From positions 2,081 to 16,609 of the forward strand of contig PXSL01000131.1 in the NCBI GenBank assembly GCA_003022815.1: a DNA stretch of 14,529 bases, given 5' to 3'. Below are positions 1 through 6,844 of this stretch, piece by piece. The stretch's first letter is position 1, and every line of letters begins with the position of its first letter. The notes beneath the pieces are model-generated. The model did no database searches, was not told the DNA's origin, and saw nothing but the letters and a program-made list of their open reading frames with translations. Origin of the DNA: Halobacteriales archaeon SW_5_68_122 (lineage in GTDB: Archaea > Halobacteriota > Halobacteria > Halobacteriales > Haloarculaceae). The position numbers and the translations under genes are program-made.

Positions 1-296
1 GCGTCGTGGCCCGCGATGTTCAGCGGAATCTCGTCGGCTGCGCCACCGTCGGCTCGCTTCTGGTCGGCGTCCGGAGACTCCCTCCGGTCGTCCCCGCTGT
101 GCTCACGGGTCGCTCCGCTCCCCGTTCGCGTCTCCGAGGGCTCGCTTCGCTCGCCCTCGCTGTTCGCGTGTCGTCGCTCCGCTCTTCCCGCTCGCGTCTC
201 TGAGGACTCCCTCCGGTCGTCCTCGCTATCTCGCGGCTCACTGCGTTCGCCGCTCGATTTCTCCGAGGGCTCGCTTCGCTCGCCCTCGCTAGTCAT
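1..296 (-). CDS. scpA: ScpA kleisin of the SMC complex, 5' part only, with a repeat-encoded N-terminal extension
   Basis: The reading frame opens at an ATG (294-296) that overlaps the smc stop by 8 bases (ATGACTAG). It stays open for 98 codons to the left window edge. The last visible residues, DEIPLNIAGHDA, match the usual beginning of haloarchaeal ScpA, whose family bridges the two SMC heads as a kleisin. No other ATG, GTG or TTG codon lies in frame within these 98 codons, so this start is the only one available. A purine-rich GAGGGGGTG lies about 7 bases before the ATG and could serve as a ribosome binding site. Residues ~1-87 are low-complexity and charged (SEGERSEPSE occurs twice; DDRRES occurs twice) and come from the hairpin repeats described separately. 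Typical family members have only a few residues before the conserved start. Translation is probably coupled to smc. The identity of the rest is inferred because it lies outside the window. Confidence 0.85.
   Translation of the reverse strand, partial: MTSEGERSEPSEKSSGERSEPRDSEDDRRESSETRAGRAERRHANSEGERSEPSETRTGSGATREHSGDDRRESPDADQKRADGGAADEIPLNIAGHD
73..288 (-). repeat. Array of seven hairpin repeats inside the start of scpA
   Basis: Seven 11-base cores lie at 79-89, 110-120, 142-152, 174-184, 208-218, 238-248 and 271-281, spaced 30-34 bases apart. Read on the coding (minus) strand, all fit GA-N-CG-N-AG-N'-GA, and N and N' are complementary in every copy (G/C, C/G or A/T). Six copies are flanked by pairing arms: 73-78 with 90-95 (one G.U on the coding strand), 105-109 with 121-125, 135-141 with 153-159, 202-207 with 219-224, 233-237 with 249-253, and 264-270 with 282-288. 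The copy at 174-184 has lost its arms. The predicted fold is arm stem, tandem G.A mismatches, one covarying pair, one C-G pair and a GNA triloop (GAA, GGA or GCA). The array stays open in the scpA frame although the spacing is not a multiple of three. Confidence 0.85.
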
Positions 297-3200
297 CCGC
301 GGGCACCCCCTCAACCGACAGGTCGATACCCGTTACGGCGGAGACGTTGTCGTCCTGCATCATCACGCCGATGGCCCGCTCGGAGCGTTCCAGAAGCGCC
401 GACCGGTGGGAGACGACGACGAACTGCGCCTCGCCGGCTAGTTCCTCGACCATGTCGCCGACCATCTCGGCGTTGGCCGCGTCGAGGAACGCGTCCACCT
501 CGTCGAGGGCGTAGAACGGCGCCGGGTTGTACCGCTGGATGGCGAAGATGAATGCCAGCGCCGTCAGTGACTTCTCGCCGCCGGACATCGCCTCGAGCCG
601 CTGGACCGGCTTGTCCTCCGGCTGGGCCTTCATCGTCAGCCCCCCCTCGAAGGGGTCGTCGGGGTCCTCCAAGACGAGCTCCCCGGAGCCGTCCGAGAGC
701 CGCGCGAAGATGTCCTCGAACTGCTCGTTGATGCCCTCGTAGGCCCCCATGAACGTCTCCTTCTTGCGGGCCTCGTAGGCGTCGATGCGCTCGCGAATCC
801 CGTCGGCCTCCTCGACCAGCGTCTCGCGCTTGTCCTCCATCTCCTCGAACTCCTCTTCGACCCTGTCGTACTCGTCGATGGCGAGCATGTTGACCGGCTC
901 CAAGGCCTCCATCTCGGCCTCCAGCCGGCGTATCTCCGACTCGACGGTCTCGTGGTCCGGTATCTCCTCGGGGTCGTACTCGCCGACTTGCGAGGCCAGT
1001 TCCTCTATCTCCCACTCGAGGCGGTTCTCGGCGTCTCGCAACTCCTCAAGGGCGGCCTCGACGTCGGAGACGGCTTCGGCCTGCTCGTCGCGGGCGGCCT
1101 CGGCGTCCCCCAGTTCGTTCCGTAGCTCCTCGCGGTCGGCCTTCAGCTCCGCCAGCTCCTCCTCGAGCTCCGCGACCGCCGCCTCCTTCTCCTCGAGTTT
1201 CGCCTCCTCGTCGGCGACCGTCTCCTCAAGTTCCGCGACCGCCTCCTCGGCTTCGGCCTTCCGGTTCTGGGCGTCCTCGATGTCGTCGTGCAGTTCCTCG
1301 ACGGCCTCCTCGGCGTACTGCTTTTCGAGTTCCAGTTCGTTGAGGTCCCCATCGAGGTCGTCCATCCGGTCTTCGAGGTCGGCGATGTCCTCGCGGATGG
1401 CCTCGGCCTCGCTGGTCAGCTCCGGGATGTCCGAGTCCTGCAGTTCCGTCTCCAGGTCGTCGATGTCGGCCTCCAGGTCGTCGATCTCGGCGCTCTTCTC
1501 GTCGATGTCGGCCTCGATGGCCTCCATCTCCTCGGCGACCGCCTCCCGTTCGGCCTCGATGTCGGCGAGTTCGTCCTCGAGGGCCTCGATGCGCGCCTCG
1601 GCGTCGCCCCGTCGGTTCTCGATGGACTCGACGTCGGTCTCTATCTCGCGGACCTGTTCGGCGGCGTCGGACTGCCGGTCGCGGGCGTCGTCCAGTCGCT
1701 CCTCGACGTCCCGCACCTCCGAGCGGACGGACTGTTTCTCCTCCTCCAGGTCCGCGATGCGTTCCGCGACCCGCTCGAGCATCGCGCCGGACTTCTCGAC
1801 GAGGTCGCCATCCAGTGTCACGATGCGGAACTCGCCCATCAGGTCGCGGGCCGTCTCGGTGTCCTCGACGACCAGCGTGTCGCCGACGACGTAGGAGAAC
1901 ACCTCAGCGTACGTCGAGTCGAAGTCGATGAGGTTGTACGCGAAGTCGACCACACCCGGTAGGTCCGGCGCCGAGGGCAGCGACCGCGACTGCATTTCCG
2001 TCATCGGCAGGAACGTCGCCCGGCCGGCGTTGCGCGACTTGAGGTGCTCGATACACCGCTGGCCGACGCCATCGTCGTCGACGACCACGTTGGCCAGGCG
2101 GGCGCCGGCCGCCGTCTCGCAGGCCGTCGCGTACTCGGGGTCGACGCCGCCGAGCTGGCCGACCGTGCCGTGGACGCCGTCGAAGCCGGCGTTCAACACT
2201 GTCGTCACCGCCCGGCCGTAGGAGCCGTCGCCGCTCTCGTCGGCCCGCGCTTCCAGTTCGGCGTACTCCTGCTGGCTGGCCGATAGCTCGTCCTCGATTT
2301 CCTCCAGGTCGGCCTTCAGCTCGCGCTTCTCCTCGCGGAGGTCCTCGACCACCTCGGTGATGTTGTCGCGGTTGGCCTCGGCCTTCCGGAGTTCCCGCTC
2401 GAGGTCCTCGAGTTCGGCGTCCAGCTCCGGGAGGCGCTCCTCGGCGGCCTCGATTTCCTCCTGTTTCTCGCGCTCCTGTTTGGAGCGCCGGCGGGACTCG
2501 TCGAGCAGACGGTCCTGTTCGCGCTGGAGTTCGTTGCGCTCGTCGCGGGCCGCCTGGACCGCCTCGCGTTTCTCCTCGAGCTCGTCACGGACGGCCTCGT
2601 ACTCGGTGTCGACGGCCTCGATTTCGGCCTCGACGGACTCCAGTTCGGCCTCCGTCTCCTTGACGTCGGCCTTCAGCGAGGACTTCTCGACCTTCTTGTT
2701 GCGGATCTCGGCCTCCAGTTCCTCGATTTTCTCCTGTTTGCGGTCGACCTGGACGAACGCCTGGCTCCGCTCGTTCTCGGCGTCCTCGATTCGCTCCTCC
2801 TGAGTCTCGATTTTGTCCTCCAGCCGGGCGATTTCGCCCTTGACGGCCTCTATCTCCCGCTTTATCTCTATCTGCTCGTCCTCGCCCTTCCGCTCGATTT
2901 CGGCGTCGAGGTCCGCCAGGTCCTCCTCGAGACGGGTGACCCGGCCCCGCCGTTCGTCCAGTTCCCGCCGGAGCTCCTCGAGTTCGGCCTCCCGCTCCTC
3001 GATGTCCCCACGGGTATCGGCCAGTTCCGCGCGCTTGTCCTCGAGTTCGGCGGCCTTCTGGTACCCCTCGTACTCGGCCTTCTCGTCGCGGAGCTCCTGG
3101 TACTCCAGCGCCGTCTCCCGCTCGTCGGAGAGCTGTTCGAGCCGTTCTTCCTTCTCCTCGATGCGGAGTTCGGCCTCGTCGATGCGCTCCTGGACCGTCT

Positions 3201-3807
3201 CCAATTCCTCGAAGGCGTCGGCCTTCTTCTTGTCGAACTCCGCGACGCCGGCGATCTCGTCGATGATTTCGCGGCGCGACCCCGCCGTCATCGTGATTAT
3301 CTCGGTCACGTCGCCCTGCATCACGACGTTGTACCCCTCCGGCGTCACGCCAGCCTGCGCCAGCAGGTCCTGGATGTCCGAGAGGTTCACCGACCGGTCG
3401 TTGAGGTAGTAGTAGGAGTAGTAGGTGTCCTCGTCGGTCTGTTTGACCCGGCGCCGGATGGAGATTTCGTCGATGTCGCCGACCTTCTCGGAGCTGGCCG
3501 CCGAGACCACCTGCTCGCGGGCGAGCGTGCCGTCGGCGTTGTCGAGGACCACCTCGACGCTGGCCTCCTGCTCGCCGGCGAACTCCCGGTCGTCCTCGTG
3601 ACCCGGGTTGTAGATGAGGTCGGTCAGCTTCTCGGCCCGGATGCCCGAGGTGCGGGCCAGGCCCAGCGCGAACAGAATCGAGTCGACGATGTTCGACTTC
3701 CCGGAGCCGTTCGGCCCGCTGATGGTGGTGAAGTCCTCGTAAAAGGGGATTCGCGTCTTTCGGCCGAAGCTCTTGAAGTCGTCTAAGACGAGCTCTTTGA
3801 TATACAT
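289..3807 (-). CDS. smc: Chromosome segregation protein SMC
   Basis: This is a 1172-residue ATPase that organises and condenses the chromosome as a dimer with ScpA. The N-terminal head carries Walker A (GPNGSGKSN, residues 31-39). Two long Glu/Arg/Leu-rich coiled-coil arms (roughly 165-515 and 677-1010) surround a hinge at about 528-670. The C-terminal head has the ABC signature MSGGEKSL (1074-1081), Walker B ending in ALDE (1100-1103, catalytic Glu1103), a D-loop (LDAAN) and the switch histidine His1134. The start ATG is followed by MYIKELVLDDFKSFG, the normal family beginning. It lies 23 bases after the upstream small gene, and no strong ribosome binding site is visible. The gene overlaps scpA by 8 bases. 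Oddity: after the hinge the chain reads EKSGAM then directly LERVAERI. The MTGG-type motif and a linker of about 20 residues, expected here in SMC proteins, are absent. Confidence 0.97.
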   Translation of the reverse strand: MYIKELVLDDFKSFGRKTRIPFYEDFTTISGPNGSGKSNIVDSILFALGLARTSGIRAEKLTDLIYNPGHEDDREFAGEQEASVEVVLDNADGTLAREQVVSAASSEKVGDIDEISIRRRVKQTDEDTYYSYYYLNDRSVNLSDIQDLLAQAGVTPEGYNVVMQGDVTEIITMTAGSRREIIDEIAGVAEFDKKKADAFEELETVQERIDEAELRIEEKEERLEQLSDERETALEYQELRDEKAEYEGYQKAAELEDKRAELADTRGDIEEREAELEELRRELDERRGRVTRLEEDLADLDAEIERKGEDEQIEIKREIEAVKGEIARLEDKIETQEERIEDAENERSQAFVQVDRKQEKIEELEAEIRNKKVEKSSLKADVKETEAELESVEAEIEAVDTEYEAVRDELEEKREAVQAARDERNELQREQDRLLDESRRRSKQEREKQEEIEAAEERLPELDAELEDLERELRKAEANRDNITEVVEDLREEKRELKADLEEIEDELSASQQEYAELEARADESGDGSYGRAVTTVLNAGFDGVHGTVGQLGGVDPEYATACETAAGARLANVVVDDDGVGQRCIEHLKSRNAGRATFLPMTEMQSRSLPSAPDLPGVVDFAYNLIDFDSTYAEVFSYVVGDTLVVEDTETARDLMGEFRIVTLDGDLVEKSGAMLERVAERIADLEEEKQSVRSEVRDVEERLDDARDRQSDAAEQVREIETDVESIENRRGDAEARIEALEDELADIEAEREAVAEEMEAIEADIDEKSAEIDDLEADIDDLETELQDSDIPELTSEAEAIREDIADLEDRMDDLDGDLNELELEKQYAEEAVEELHDDIEDAQNRKAEAEEAVAELEETVADEEAKLEEKEAAVAELEEELAELKADREELRNELGDAEAARDEQAEAVSDVEAALEELRDAENRLEWEIEELASQVGEYDPEEIPDHETVESEIRRLEAEMEALEPVNMLAIDEYDRVEEEFEEMEDKRETLVEEADGIRERIDAYEARKKETFMGAYEGINEQFEDIFARLSDGSGELVLEDPDDPFEGGLTMKAQPEDKPVQRLEAMSGGEKSLTALAFIFAIQRYNPAPFYALDEVDAFLDAANAEMVGDMVEELAGEAQFVVVSHRSALLERSERAIGVMMQDDNVSAVTGIDLSVEGVPADD

Positions 3808-3830
3808 GTGGGCGCTCGTGGGTCCCCGGG

Positions 3831-4160
3831 TCAGGCGACGATGATGTCGTCGCCGGACTCGGAGTCCGCGTTGTCATCCCCGTCGGCCTCGTCGGTATTA
3901 ACCTCGTCGGCCGACGTTTCCCCGTCGTCGGCCTGCGGTTCCGCGTCCGACCCGGCGTCGGTTGCGGCCTGCTCCGTCGTCGCCTGCTGTGCCTCGCTTC
4001 GGGTCGTTCGGCCCTTGAGGATGTCGGGCGCTTCGGGGCTCTCGCCCTCCAATGCCTCGAGGCGCTCTTTGGTTTCGACGATCTCGTCGGTCAGCCCGTC
4101 GATCGTCGCTTCGAGTTCCCGCACTTTGGCCTCGAGTTCGTCGACTCGGTTCCCAGCCAT
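3831..4160 (-). CDS. Small acidic coiled-coil protein, first gene of the smc operon
   Basis: This 109-residue protein has two parts. Residues ~5-40 form a predicted amphipathic coiled coil (VDELEAKVRELEATIDGL and onward, with leucine/valine/isoleucine heptads). Residues ~55-109 are a disordered tail of Asp, Glu, Ala, Gln, Ser and Thr ending in DDIIVA. No enzymatic motif or membrane segment is visible. I do not recognise a characterised family. I recall similar short proteins of unknown function before smc in haloarchaea, but cannot verify this here. The ATG at 4158-4160 lies about 25 bases after a TATA-like element, so the message is probably leaderless and begins at or near the start codon. 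The gene ends 23 bases before smc on the same strand, which suggests one transcript and perhaps a role with the SMC complex. That role is inferred from context only. Confidence 0.85.
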   Translation of the reverse strand: MAGNRVDELEAKVRELEATIDGLTDEIVETKERLEALEGESPEAPDILKGRTTRSEAQQATTEQAATDAGSDAEPQADDGETSADEVNTDEADGDDNADSESGDDIIVA

Positions 4161-4184
4161 ACGTCCGACTGGCGCCCCCGAACG

Positions 4185-4190
4185 TATAAA
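4185..4190 (-). promoter_or_regulatory. TATA-like promoter of the smc operon
   Basis: On the minus strand this reads TTTATA, close to the haloarchaeal TATA box. Its centre is about 27 bases before the ATG at 4160, so transcription should start at or near the start codon and give a leaderless mRNA. The rest of the 226-base divergent spacer (4161-4386) holds the opposing gatB promoter and no gene. Confidence 0.7.
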
Positions 4191-4351
4191 TCTGCGTCAG
4201 ACATTGACAATACTTCTGATACGTCAGCCGGCGCGCGAGTCCGCCGAACGCGGGCCGACGGCCGCGGAACGGGCCGCTCATATCCGTTCGCTGTCAGACT
4301 CGCCGTGGCCGGTCGCACTCAGGGCGCGGGCCGGCCGCGGCCGGACCTTCG

Positions 4352-4361
4352 TTAGGCTAAA
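4352..4361 (+). promoter_or_regulatory. TATA-like promoter of gatB
   Basis: The sequence TTAGGCTAAA lies 25 bases before the gatB ATG at 4387, the spacing expected for a leaderless haloarchaeal transcript. The match to TTTAWA is weak, but it is the only AT-rich element at the right distance in a very GC-rich stretch. Confidence 0.5.
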
Positions 4362-4386
4362 GCGTTCCCGCCTCGATTGTCCGTTA

Positions 4387-5874
4387 ATGACCGCACAGAC
4401 CGCCGAGAGCCGCGAACTCGCGGCCGTCATCGGGCTGGAGGTCCACGTCCAGCTGGAGACGGAGACGAAGATATTCTGTGACTGTTCGACCGACCCCGCC
4501 GACGGCGACGGCCCCAACAGCCGGACCTGTCCGGTCTGTCTCGGCCTCCCCGGCGCCCTGCCCGTCCTGAACGAGGGCGCCGTCGAGGCCGCCGTCAAGA
4601 TCGGCAAGGCGCTCGGGTCGGAGATTCCCGAGGAGACCCGCTTCCACCGGAAGAACTACTACTATCCCGACCTGCCGAAGAACTTCCAGATAACCCAGTA
4701 CGACGCGCCCATCTGCGACGGCGGCGAACTGGAGTTCACCGTCGCCGACGAGCGCCGGACCGTCGGCATCGAGCGGGCCCACCTCGAGGAGGACCCCGGC
4801 AGCCTCGCCCACGCCGGCGGCTCAATCGACGCCGCCGACCACACGCTCGTCGACTACAACCGCGCCGGCACGCCGCTGATGGAGATCGTGACCGCGCCGG
4901 ATTTCCGGAGCGCCGCCGAGGCACGAGCCTTCCTCGCCAAGCTGACCGAGGTGCTGGAGTACCTGGGCGTGTTCGACGCCACCCGCGACGGCTCGCTCCG
5001 GGTTGACGCCAACCTCTCTATCGTTGACGCCGCCGACCTCGACGGCGACGAGGTCGACGAGTCGGTGCTCGCCGACGCCAACCGCACGGAGGTCAAGAAC
5101 ATCTCCAGCCACCGGGCCGCCGAGAAGGCCCTGACCTATGAGAAGTCCCGCCAGAAGAACGCTATCGAGCGCGGCCGCGAGGTCGCCCAGGAGACCCGCC
5201 ACTGGGACGAGTCCCGCGGCGTCACCGTCTCGATGCGCAGCAAGGAGGAGGAGAAGGACTACCGCTACTTCCGGGAGGCAGACCTGCCGCCGCTCCGGGT
5301 CGCCGACTGGAAGAAACAAATCGACATCCCCGAGCTGCCGGACGCCCGTCGCGAGCGGTTCCGCGAGCAGTACGGTCTCGACGCCGAGTCGGCCTCGAAG
5401 CTCACCTCCACGAAGCAGGTAGCGGACTTCTACGAGCGTATCGCCGAGGCGTTCGACCCCGACCTGGCGGCGACGTGGGTCGCCGACAACCTGCTCGGGG
5501 AGCTCAACTACCGCGACATGTCGATTACCGACATCGAGGGCCGTCTCGAGGAGTTCGCCCGCCTCGTCGAACTGGTCGACGACGAGGAGATAACCACGAA
5601 GAACGCCGAGGAGACCGTGCTCCGACGCATGCTCGACGACGGCCTCGCGCCCGACGAAATCGTCGAGCGGGAGGGCCTCGGCAAGGCCGACGACGACGCG
5701 GTGGCCGCCACCGTCGAGGCGGCCATCGAAGACAATCCCGACGCCGTCTCCGACTACCACGCCGGCGAAGAGGGCGCGTTGAACTTCCTGGTCGGCCAGG
5801 TGATGCAGGAGACAGGCGGCAGCGCCGACCCCGGCACCGTCAACGAACTGCTGCGGGCGGAACTGGACGGGTAA
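4387..5874 (+). CDS. gatB: Aspartyl/glutamyl-tRNA amidotransferase subunit B
   Basis: This is a 495-residue subunit of the GatCAB enzyme, which converts Asp-tRNA(Asn), and in some organisms Glu-tRNA(Gln), into the correctly amidated form. In archaea that also use GatDE, GatCAB mainly serves Asn. The protein begins with the family's IGLEVHVQL block (15-23). A four-cysteine zinc site follows (Cys31, Cys33, Cys48, Cys51, the last in CPVCLGLPG), then the strongly conserved RKNYYYPDLPKNFQITQYD (88-106) and GTPLMEIVT (161-169). The C-terminal third is the helical and YqeY-like tRNA-contacting tail. The open frame extends far upstream, but ATG 4387 gives the normal N-terminus and sits 25 bases after a TATA-like element. 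The length is typical. The gene stands alone here; gatA and gatC are not in the window. Confidence 0.97.
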   Translation: MTAQTAESRELAAVIGLEVHVQLETETKIFCDCSTDPADGDGPNSRTCPVCLGLPGALPVLNEGAVEAAVKIGKALGSEIPEETRFHRKNYYYPDLPKNFQITQYDAPICDGGELEFTVADERRTVGIERAHLEEDPGSLAHAGGSIDAADHTLVDYNRAGTPLMEIVTAPDFRSAAEARAFLAKLTEVLEYLGVFDATRDGSLRVDANLSIVDAADLDGDEVDESVLADANRTEVKNISSHRAAEKALTYEKSRQKNAIERGREVAQETRHWDESRGVTVSMRSKEEEKDYRYFREADLPPLRVADWKKQIDIPELPDARRERFREQYGLDAESASKLTSTKQVADFYERIAEAFDPDLAATWVADNLLGELNYRDMSITDIEGRLEEFARLVELVDDEEITTKNAEETVLRRMLDDGLAPDEIVEREGLGKADDDAVAATVEAAIEDNPDAVSDYHAGEEGALNFLVGQVMQETGGSADPGTVNELLRAELDG

Positions 5875-5944
5875 ACGGCCGAGTTGTCCGTCAGGCTCCC
5901 GCGCGGTGATGAAGCGGCCGTCGTCGTGTGCCACCCCGAATTGT

Positions 5945-5962
5945 GGCTCACAACGTACACAC
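5945..5962 (+). promoter_or_regulatory. Operator-like site 1 of the RHH-PIN module
   Basis: The sequence GGCTCACAACGTACACAC matches site 2 (5982-5999) at 17 of 18 bases, with the copies 37 bases apart. This copy lies just upstream of the TATA-like element, where the archaeal factor TFB would bind. It overlaps an inverted repeat, TTGTG-GCT-CACAA (5941-5953). Autoregulation by the adjacent ribbon-helix-helix protein is inferred. Confidence 0.55.
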
Positions 5963-5970
5963 GGCGACGG

Positions 5971-5976
5971 CTAAGT
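5971..5976 (+). promoter_or_regulatory. TATA-like promoter of the RHH-PIN module
   Basis: CTAAGT within GGCTAAGTGG resembles the gatB element (GGCTAAAG) and ends 25 bases before the ATG at 6001. This fits a leaderless transcript. It is flanked on both sides by the 18-base repeats. Confidence 0.45.
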
Positions 5977-5981
5977 GGAGC

Positions 5982-5999
5982 GGCTCACAATGTACACAC
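5982..5999 (+). promoter_or_regulatory. Operator-like site 2 of the RHH-PIN module
   Basis: The sequence GGCTCACAATGTACACAC lies between the TATA-like element and the predicted transcription start at 6001, where a bound protein would block RNA polymerase. It holds the half-site CACAATG at 5986-5992, repeated at 5997-6003. The 11-base step is about one DNA turn, a spacing suited to paired ribbon-helix-helix dimers. Confidence 0.55.
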
Positions 6000-6000
6000 A

Positions 6001-6303
6001 ATGAGCAGCGATAAGAAGCGCGTTCAGTTCCGTGCGCCCCACCGGCTCATCGACCGGACCGACGCGCTGGCGGACGTCCTCGGGGAGGACCGGACGGACA
6101 TCCTCGTGACCGCCCTGCGGGAATACCTCCAGGAAGCCGCCCACGACGACGCGCTGACCCAGGAGATTGCGGCCGCCTACTACGACGACGAAATCTCCTT
6201 CGAGCAGCTCAAGACACTCGTCGGTGCCGAAGAGGCGGCGAACCTCCGGGTGTTGAAAAAACAGCTGAACGAGGACTTCGTTGACGAGGTCGGCAACCTG
6301 TAG
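6001..6303 (+). CDS. Ribbon-helix-helix antitoxin-like protein (VapB/UPF0175-like)
   Basis: This is a 100-residue protein. Residues 7-13 (RVQFRAP) form the basic beta strand, and ~16-28 and ~31-46 the two helices, of a ribbon-helix-helix DNA-binding fold. Residues ~58-90 (AAYYDDEISFEQLKTLVG and onward) resemble the partner-binding half of UPF0175-type antitoxins, where a short helix follows a Tyr/Asp/Glu segment. The ATG at 6001 was chosen over upstream in-frame codons because it lies 25 bases after a TATA-like element and restores the usual N-terminus. The stop codon is directly followed by the ATG of the PIN protein (TAGATG), so translation is coupled. The two repeats before the gene are probable binding sites for this protein. 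The family assignment comes from residue pattern only. Confidence 0.8.
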   Translation: MSSDKKRVQFRAPHRLIDRTDALADVLGEDRTDILVTALREYLQEAAHDDALTQEIAAAYYDDEISFEQLKTLVGAEEAANLRVLKKQLNEDFVDEVGNL

Positions 6304-6816
6304 ATGGCGACGCTCGTCGCCGACGCCTCCGCGCTCGTCAGCCTCGGCGTCGTGGCTGACGGGCCGCCCGACCCACTCGCGCTCTGTACGGGCCGGTACG
6401 AGGTCGTCGTCCCGACGGCCGTCGTTGAGGAACTCCGGGAGCTGGCGTCGCACGAGGACGTACACGGCGAAGCCGCGTCCACGGCGCGCAACCGGACGAG
6501 CGCGTTCGAGACACAATCGGGCGACCTCGACGCGGAGTTCCCGCTCAACGACGGCGAAAACGCCGCCGTCACCCTCGCAAACGGCCTCGACGCCGCGCTG
6601 TTGCTCTGTGACGAGTTCAACCAGCTCGGCCTGATTCACGCCTCGCTGGCCGATACCCGGCTCGTGACGACGCCGACGTTGCTCTCGGTGCTCGTCCGAG
6701 CCGGAGAGCTGTCCCCGACCGATGCTCGCACGCTCCTCGACGAAATCAGCGAGACCCGTAGCTGGGACGCGAACAGCTACGTACGGTGCGCTCGCTCGCT
6801 GCTCGATGAGTCCTGA
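6304..6816 (+). CDS. PIN-domain ribonuclease, probable VapC-type toxin (DUF3368-like)
   Basis: This 170-residue protein has the acidic residues expected of a PIN nuclease: Asp7 in LVADASAL, Glu42 in VVEEL, Asp83 and Glu85 in NDGENAAVTLA, and Asp103 in LLLCDE. Such residues hold metal ions and cut RNA in the VapC family. The DGE..A...A block followed by a hydrophobic strand and Asp is typical of the DUF3368 subgroup, which usually pairs with UPF0175 antitoxins, as the preceding gene suggests. The start codon abuts the antitoxin stop with no spacing, and no convincing ribosome binding site lies close by, so expression should depend on translation of the first gene. All the acidic residues are present, so the nuclease looks intact. 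Whether it acts as a toxin, and on which RNA, cannot be read from sequence. Confidence 0.8.
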   Translation: MATLVADASALVSLGVVADGPPDPLALCTGRYEVVVPTAVVEELRELASHEDVHGEAASTARNRTSAFETQSGDLDAEFPLNDGENAAVTLANGLDAALLLCDEFNQLGLIHASLADTRLVTTPTLLSVLVRAGELSPTDARTLLDEISETRSWDANSYVRCARSLLDES

Positions 6817-6844
6817 TACTGTCGGCTGTGAGTCTGTACCGAAT

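Noticed and set aside
73..288. The repeat array as a CRISPR
   Set aside because: The repeats are short palindromes with 11-base cores and variable arms, and the gaps are only about 10 bases. There are no unique spacers or cas genes, and the array lies inside a coding frame.
785..1894. Long plus-strand serine-rich open frame opposite smc
   Set aside because: It is the antisense of the SMC coiled coil. The GAG/CTC-rich codons of Glu and Leu read as Ser on the other strand, and no promoter or family signature is present.
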